This document shows positions 59,901 through 64,000 of a stretch of DNA of 64,000 nucleotides, in pieces. The stretch is from the NCBI GenBank assembly GCA_040182905.1, contig JARQWU010000020.1, forward strand, positions 1-64,000, in the 5' to 3' direction. Source of the stretch: Barthelona sp. PAP020 (lineage: Eukaryota; Metamonada: BaSk clade). The notes under the pieces were generated by a model. That model was not told the DNA's origin. It saw only the letters and a program-made list of their open reading frames with translations, and searched no databases. Each line of letters starts with the position of its first letter. Within the stretch, counting starts at the first letter, position 1. The position numbers were made by a program, and so were the translations under genes.

Positions 59901-60397
59901 ATAAGCTAGAGATGCAGCATTTTGGTGATAGAGTTGAATACAGTATTTTGGATGAAAATTTGAATATCGACTTGAACATATCAAAAATTCGCAATTCAGT
60001 TCAAATTCTATCCTTTAACAAGGAAATAAAACAGCCAACTTTATATTTGACTATTAACAGACCTTATTCTTTAAAAAAGAATGTTCCAATTTTCGAAAAC
60101 TTGATTCAATTTGTCCAATTTATTCGTTTGTTGGTGCAAAATAGAAAAGTAGTTGTTCCTTTGTTAAAACTATTTGATCAGTCCAGAATTAATGTTTTGG
60201 TTTGGATGAGTTTTAGTCGTTTCATCAAACATGATCTGAAGATATCTTTACCAACTCCTTTGAATTGTAATTTCATCGTTTATTTGAGTGAAAACAGTAT
60301 TGGGAGATATTATTTGGAAAAAAATGATTATCTTACATTGGAATCAGGTTTGACACTTGATGAAGTGTGTGAAAAAATAGCTGAAATTTTTCAATAA
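56942..60397 (+). CDS. MED14: Mediator complex subunit MED14-like protein
   Basis: 1151 aa from ATG 56942; the longer frame from 56852 starts with TTG. Residues ~1-150 are helical (MIRTLEENQNMMKSLKEKQE, QTLIEKNAIISVKLQSLFKYLKN), and KFNKLGTLMRGIIRPN matches the MED14 N-terminal bundle. Later blocks SLPDELRYNIRGHKLMLFVK (~190) and DLLMNIHDQLITLVHGVCFKLLLEQA (~290) match the MED14 pattern of LPD....I..G...L.V...Y and D.L...H......C..L.LE.L..QA. The remainder is poorly conserved. MED14 is the backbone of Mediator linking head, middle and tail. I am fairly but not fully sure. Confidence 0.6.
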   Translation: MSSNVIGLDHFLNVMIRTLEENQNMMKSLKEKQEVDPMQQVFQLQTLIEKNAIISVKLQSLFKYLKNRQSIEEYQELLLVWHDKFNKLGTLMRGIIRPNVCVKQISEFLSVGAFSTLEDYVNFLFTLRNKISNSTVIGSINYSIELTKLLLNDSPLFQDVDKTEFFKSIELHTRKLLLHLQASNSLPDELRYNIRGHKLMLFVKDYYSVEMCYLPFRPPKLKLDYIYFEQYHFPKFLIFDIELHPVYDDCLHLNKKDMFIGKDLNKFLNAYLCEIKDDILSDSDLLMNIHDQLITLVHGVCFKLLLEQAKIAKERNLFGIKQVSVHASFFTFDTADKMFKVTEQMGIETKSFSIDSEWTRIFYPGGKVSIRDLTMSTDLIYDYLTNIYHHLTSKTIGLNCRLATHKIEIIVKDICFCCVAIKKIDENPLVFFNYGGDNNFDCSFLKVLYQEELNTDTLLSVKENIYDLVKNIFLFSLKCQLNNIGFQFFENHREKVEFHEHSQKKNVILENPLYFKNNQMKCFLVIDIDMNDTLDLSEWNLITLLSPSKINEVHEYRPGIPLINNANIDDFLNEIIDSSIFFNVKRIDSMKTKLFIRTILEYDAKILINRIVQKRTFEDVLSTSIFINKGYFEYFKVTPLRNKRFDIEIGLHEDINSLIVKDELLDAQLLMLDEFKMIEENFLKINHSSEGKMIVRMNCSNYFELGYKFIIPCQQIIMFLTSFYKIQNGQKAWKLEFFSPNGFILSLANMFIENKKIFILFSFAKEINNLFLAKIPFDVNPNQYLVLVLNSQVNMSFNLMLTHFVNKKISNFFNLAQWLKEFFLFFRNYLPLYLNNRKCKLTHTNRKLSKMICTSSKFASLIYLPMIFPSSHYVWKLINQTESYNKKDGLLRGNTLAELSSIVSLHYQFFYIGKSYYAISLLDNNLLLSDWISFISVMNPYSDYNMLKKVLIVHHSKLEDTLQAIHHFSSLVIAEKLLNLLFHHYSDKLEMQHFGDRVEYSILDENLNIDLNISKIRNSVQILSFNKEIKQPTLYLTINRPYSLKKNVPIFENLIQFVQFIRLLVQNRKVVVPLLKLFDQSRINVLVWMSFSRFIKHDLKISLPTPLNCNFIVYLSENSIGRYYLEKNDYLTLESGLTLDEVCEKIAEIFQ

Positions 60398-60483
60398 TTG
60401 ACCACATTTAGTAAATATTAGTTCTGATAGTGTTGTTTTTATTCTTTCTTTGACATAATTTTGCAATATTTTTAATTTCAGTC

Positions 60484-60861
60484 TCAGACTTTCCTTCTGA
60501 GTAAATTATCCATCCGTTTTTTTTCTTTTATTGTTGTTATTTTGGAATAATTACAAGAAATGGTTTGAGTTGCCTGTGTAATTCCTCTTTTATATGCTTT
60601 AATCCTGTTTATTATCAAATCGATCACATCAAAGTTTACAAAAAAACCTGCCAATAGGGCTAACAATGAGAACTCTGATGATGACACTTGTGATGGAAAT
60701 TTTAATGGTGGATGAGGGTCATTTTTCTAAATATCTTCATTTGAATCAATTTTTACATTTTTTTTATCTTTTCTGTGACGTTGATTACCCTTGTATCCTA
60801 GCGGAGATGTTCTTGACTGAGAATAATGAAAAATAAGATAAATATTTATTTTTATCATCAT
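60484..60861 (-). pseudogene. Small ORF interrupted by in-frame TAG, or split by an atypical intron
   Basis: On the minus strand, a frame runs from an ATG pair at 60861/60858 to a stop at 60484 (126 codons), broken only by a TAG at 60727-60729 (codon 45). Upstream: SQSRTSPLGYKGNQRH; downstream: KNDPHPPLKFPSQ, a hydrophobic stretch SLLALLAGFFV and a basic tail. A 30-nt GT..TAG intron just 5' of the TAG would be in frame and remove it, but it lacks TCTAAT. Both halves keep one frame, so a recent mutation, sequencing error or real intron are all possible. The downstream part alone has no ATG. Confidence 0.4.
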
Positions 60862-60900
60862 TGTTTTTTTTCTTTAAAAATTCATGTTTTAAGTTCTTTT

Positions 60901-61371
60901 ATGAAGCCCATATACAAATTCACTCCCCGATCACGACATTATTCAAAAAGCAAAACACCAATACCAGACAATTTGAAAAGATTTGATACTTCTGTTGGTG
61001 TTTCTCCATATTTGATTGAGAAGTCAAAAGAAGATAAAATAAATGATAATATAGTGAAGAAAACTGCTTCAGACAAAAATAAAAAGACAAGTTTATCAAG
61101 ACTTGTTGAGAAAGCAACAGCAACAAAGCATGGTGCCTTACCAATTGAAGAAGAAAATTTAATCCAAAACCAACAATATAATCGATCCAATGATACTGTA
61201 TATTTTGAAAATTCATACAAAGAACGAGTTTACAAGTCACTGCCAACAAGAAAAAACATTGCACAAACTTCCAAAATGAAATTACAAAAATTCAAGCACA
61301 TAACAAGATCTATATATGATTTAACACAACAAATGGAAGACACAAATCGTTGGATTAGTTCTACAATGTAA
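60901..61371 (+). CDS. Unrecognised basic protein, 156 aa
   Basis: Start chosen at ATG 60901 (MKPIYKFTPRSRH); an upstream in-frame ATG at 60826 would add a hydrophobic, F/H-rich stretch that looks like untranslated DNA. Basic N-terminus with KFTPRSRHYSKSKTPIP and a Lys/Ser-rich middle (KKTSLSRLVEKATATKHG), then a short helical end (LQKFKHITRSIYDLTQQMED). No domain recognised; may be disordered and nucleic-acid or microtubule associated. Confidence 0.5.
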   Translation: MKPIYKFTPRSRHYSKSKTPIPDNLKRFDTSVGVSPYLIEKSKEDKINDNIVKKTASDKNKKTSLSRLVEKATATKHGALPIEEENLIQNQQYNRSNDTVYFENSYKERVYKSLPTRKNIAQTSKMKLQKFKHITRSIYDLTQQMEDTNRWISSTM

Positions 61372-61631
61372 ATCACTGGATAATTTGATTTTTTCTTTTA
61401 AACATAAATAGAAATTCCAAAAGAAAAACCATTTTATCTGTTTGCACAATAATATTTCAAATTTTTTACATTTTTGACAAAAAATTCATTTTGTAAATAA
61501 AGAAGAAAATTTTTGCCTTAATTGCTATTTAAAAGTGCACTGAAAAAAAAATTGGAATCTTGGACAATAATATCCAAAAATGGTCTGACTTCAACAATTA
61601 AACTTCTAAAATTGATGATGAAAAATAGAAA

Positions 61632-62510
61632 CTACAATTTATAACGGTCTGCCATTTCGTCGATGTTGAAAACTCTTTCCAAACAAGAGATGATGTTGTT
61701 TCCATCACATAAATAGATTATTTTGTCATCTATAATATATTTCACATACTCCATGTCGTCAACACAAGTTATTTTGTCATTGAGATGATATGCTTGTTTA
61801 AAGGAGACGGGGCATGGGATTTTGAACACCGTGGTATCTTTAGGGTCAATGAAATAATCAAAAACACGCACTCCATTGCCAATCAGAACGTAAACCAATG
61901 AATTCATGCCGGTATAAATGCAAGCAGGTGTGCTTAACAGCTTTGAAATAGCACGCTCACCTTCATACCCAGGGCCACCCATTATTAAAAATGTGTTCAT
62001 TGAGGACAAACCAACTGCATCACAAGTCAACGCCTCCTCAAGAAAACCAGCGATAAAAAAACTGCTGAGGTTTATGATAAATTCTGGTTTTTCGCCATTC
62101 ATGGCAACTATATATCGTTTTGTCGACTTGTCAATGATAGGATAGGGTGTATATACAAAATTGTGGGAGAACTTGATGAACTCCTTGTAGGCAACGGCAT
62201 CAATACCATCGGCCAACCATAAATAAGCTTCGTGCGGAAAGTAGGTCTCCACTGTGGAGTTGTACCTCCCAATTTGTCTCGGTTTTCCAAAATTCAACAA
62301 TGATGCTGTTTCGACAATACTAATCGTATTTAATGTGTAGTTTCTTTTATAATCAGACACCTCGGTGTATCTGTGCTGGTTGACAATTGTTTGATTGTTT
62401 CTTTCCAAATCGATAAGAACGCCAATTGTGTACGAGCAAATTGATATTAATATTACAAGACTGAAGGTAATAAATCTAGTGTTTAATCCATGACTGTTCG
62501 AACTTTCCAT
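61632..62510 (-). CDS. Type II membrane protein, tandem paralogue B, family unknown
   Basis: 292 aa. A short N-terminal tail is followed by one hydrophobic helix (residues ~14-35, FITFSLVILISICSYTIGVL), then a ~250-residue outside/luminal domain. Motifs shared with the neighbour at 62544-63371, in the same order: WLADGIDAVAYKEF, GEKPEFIINL, FLIMGGPGYEGERAISKLL, VLIGNGVRV, IIYLCDGNNIISCLERVF. N-glycosylation-type sequons (NQT, NYT, NST) are present near the membrane. No known enzyme motif recognised. GC-richer than most genes here. Confidence 0.7.
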   Translation of the reverse strand: MESSNSHGLNTRFITFSLVILISICSYTIGVLIDLERNNQTIVNQHRYTEVSDYKRNYTLNTISIVETASLLNFGKPRQIGRYNSTVETYFPHEAYLWLADGIDAVAYKEFIKFSHNFVYTPYPIIDKSTKRYIVAMNGEKPEFIINLSSFFIAGFLEEALTCDAVGLSSMNTFLIMGGPGYEGERAISKLLSTPACIYTGMNSLVYVLIGNGVRVFDYFIDPKDTTVFKIPCPVSFKQAYHLNDKITCVDDMEYVKYIIDDKIIYLCDGNNIISCLERVFNIDEMADRYKL

Positions 62511-62543
62511 TAAAAATAAACAAAAAACAATTACAAAAACTAT

Positions 62544-63371
62544 TTACATTGCTTCAAAAACTACATCAAGACATGCAAACGTGTCATGGCCATCGCAAAG
62601 ATCTACTTTGCGGTTTTCATTGCCAATAACAATGTGCGATTCGCTGCTGCAACCGGAAACATTATAAACTTCCCAATACAGAGAATCCTTATCACAAGGA
62701 ACTATAGTTTCATCCGAATTGAACTCGCCCATGCACACCAAACGAACAGCATTCCCGATAAGAGTAACATTTGTTTTGCTGAAAATGCTGACTCCTGACT
62801 GCAAAAATGAGGTCACTGCACGTTCTCCGTTAAATAATGGACCGCCGAATATTATCACATTATCATAGTCTTCCCAAATGACATCATCGACGTGAATTCC
62901 ACGTGAAAACATCTTTAAATCAATTAAAAACTCAGGTTTGACTCCTTTGCTTGCAATCACGTAGTTGCCATACGTGTCAGAATAAATAGGTATAGGTTCG
63001 ATTTTGTTGTGAATGCAAAACAACATTATTTCTTCATACACCACCGCATCAACGCCATCAGCAAGCCAAATCGCTATTTTAGGTGTATGTGCAAATGAGT
63101 GGATCTTTATATTGTGTGTGTTGTTTGCTGTTCTTGATGAATCGTCATTCATGGCGTCCAAAAGGGCAAAATCTCCCAAAGGCATCGTATTAAACATTCC
63201 ATTGACTTCATAAACGGAAAATCCGATAAAATTATCAACATTATTGGGTTGATTGACGTCGTTTTTGAAATGAACAACATAAAATGCGATAAAAGAGCTG
63301 ATACTGATCAAGAGCAGCTGTACGAATAAATCAAGCTTTCGAATGCTTCTGTCATTGGTCAAAAAAGGCAT
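62544..63371 (-). CDS. Type II membrane protein, tandem paralogue A, family unknown
   Basis: 275 aa from ATG 63371 (the longer frame starts with TTG). Same layout as the neighbour 33 bp downstream: short basic tail (MPFLTNDRSIRK), one hydrophobic helix (FVQLLLISISSFIAFYVVHF), then an ectodomain with WLADGVDAVVYEEI, GVKPEFLIDLKMF, VIIFGGPLFNGERAVTSFL, VTLIGNAVRLV and VDLCDGHDTFACLDVVF. The two proteins are clearly homologous but diverged, so the duplication is not recent. Function unknown. Confidence 0.7.
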   Translation of the reverse strand: MPFLTNDRSIRKLDLFVQLLLISISSFIAFYVVHFKNDVNQPNNVDNFIGFSVYEVNGMFNTMPLGDFALLDAMNDDSSRTANNTHNIKIHSFAHTPKIAIWLADGVDAVVYEEIMLFCIHNKIEPIPIYSDTYGNYVIASKGVKPEFLIDLKMFSRGIHVDDVIWEDYDNVIIFGGPLFNGERAVTSFLQSGVSIFSKTNVTLIGNAVRLVCMGEFNSDETIVPCDKDSLYWEVYNVSGCSSESHIVIGNENRKVDLCDGHDTFACLDVVFEAM

Positions 63372-63633
63372 CAAATACAAACAAAAAAAATATCAAAAAA
63401 GAACAACGCCATGTTTACAAGGGAAAAAGAACACGATGTTAATTTCAAAAAATGAACAGGAAAAAAATGCAAAATGTAAATATATTGGTGAAAAGGAAAT
63501 AAGAACCGCAGGAGAAAAATCTGCTACAATATTTGTGAAGTCAAAAAAAAAAATGGAAAGAATGAAAAAAAAAAGAAAGAGAAATCATCAAGTTGTGAGA
63601 AAGTCAGATTGGATTGAAATATTTTTTTATCAA

Positions 63634-64000
63634 ATGTCTGACGAAAAAGTTCACAAATGCATTATTATTGGATCAGGTCCTGCTGGTTGCACAGCAGCAC
63701 TTTATGCTGCCAGAGCAGGGATGAAACCAATTCTTATTACTGGATACGATAAGGGTGGTCAATTAAATCTCACTTCTGAAGTCGACAATTGGCCCACCGC
63801 TTTCGAAACAATTACTGGATCTGATTTGGTTACAGATATCGAAAAGAATGCCAAGCGTTTTGGTGCTGAGTTCGTCATGAATCAAGTCAAGGAGGTTGAC
63901 TTTTCTTCCAGACCTTTCAAGTTAGTTACCGACAGTGAAACCTATTTGGCACATACTGTCATTATTTGTACTGGTGCTTCAGCCAGATGGTTGGGATTGG
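63634..64000 (+). CDS. Thioredoxin reductase, cut by right window edge
   Basis: Low-molecular-weight (bacterial-type) thioredoxin reductase, FAD- and NADPH-dependent. Visible residues 1-122: MSDEKVHKCIIIGSGPAGCT (GxGxxG FAD motif), AALYAARAGMKPILITGYDKG, GGQLNLTSEVDNWP and VIICTGASARWLG (family TGA.A..L). The catalytic CxxC and NADP site lie beyond the window. The protein supplies reduced thioredoxin for peroxiredoxin-based oxygen defence. The ATG follows a T-rich tract. Confidence 0.93.
   Translation, partial: MSDEKVHKCIIIGSGPAGCTAALYAARAGMKPILITGYDKGGQLNLTSEVDNWPTAFETITGSDLVTDIEKNAKRFGAEFVMNQVKEVDFSSRPFKLVTDSETYLAHTVIICTGASARWLGL

Noticed and set aside
1-64000. CRISPR array, bacterial operon or integrated phage
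   Set aside because: No regularly spaced repeat-spacer pattern; the genes are eukaryotic with introns, and the repeats found are dispersed or part of ankyrin coding sequence.

Overview
The window is nuclear DNA from a microbial eukaryote with a compact, AT-rich, intron-poor genome. Evidence for a eukaryote: the mediator subunit MED14, an ESCRT-III subunit (CHMP5/Vps60), the RNase P protein RPP30, a Nup160-like nucleoporin, a U-box protein, two-domain ethanolamine-phosphate cytidylyltransferase, three spliceosomal introns and a tRNA-Ala with an internal B box. The cell is or was ciliated: MOK kinase, CLUAP1/IFT38 and a PTPDC1-like phosphatase are present. A NagB-LmbE fusion of bacterial (Bacteroidetes-like) architecture suggests gene uptake in an anaerobic or gut-type habitat. 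A parabasalid or other metamonad-like amoeboflagellate would fit, but the sequence does not settle the lineage. The three introns (34-35 nt) share a TCTAAT element exactly 6 nt from the 3' splice site. This differs from the classical Trichomonas 3' motif as I recall it.

Layout. 1-9.5 kb: compact single-copy genes (MOK, an unknown protein, CHMP5, a CSB/RAD26 ATPase, the NagB-LmbE fusion, a coiled-coil protein). 9.5-24.2 kb: an accessory block rich in dispersed repeats. It holds an ankyrin protein with nearly identical repeats, a UMP-CMP kinase, a Kelch/coiled-coil giant, a TKL kinase fused to WD40 repeats, an assembly gap and a tRNA-Ala gene. The repeats include an element with a perfect 37-bp inverted repeat, others with imperfect inverted ends, and two ~575-bp copies of a second family. 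24.2-39.7 kb: housekeeping genes (folylpolyglutamate synthase, a second NagB-like protein with a degraded active site, ethanolamine-phosphate cytidylyltransferase, a five-CH-domain protein, Nup160-like, an XPR1-type SPX/EXS protein, a papain-fold protein without catalytic residues, a REEP/Yop1 protein, RPP30). 39.8-52.2 kb: a large multi-pass membrane protein, a U-box/ankyrin protein, a TauE/SafE carrier, a START-like protein, a FAM76-like zinc protein, CLUAP1 and an unknown protein. 52.2-54.0 kb: a stretch that looks like a decayed or heavily split gene. 54-64 kb: an unknown acidic protein, the PTPDC1-like phosphatase, MED14, small unknown proteins, a tandem pair of type II membrane proteins of no family I recognise, and the start of thioredoxin reductase.

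Genes are packed on both strands, often with 30-300 bp between them, and many start codons follow a T-rich tract. Several ORFs that look longer begin with TTG or GTG; I moved those starts to the first supported ATG. No operon-like functional clustering is evident, apart from three cilium-related genes scattered along the window and the tandem membrane-protein pair.
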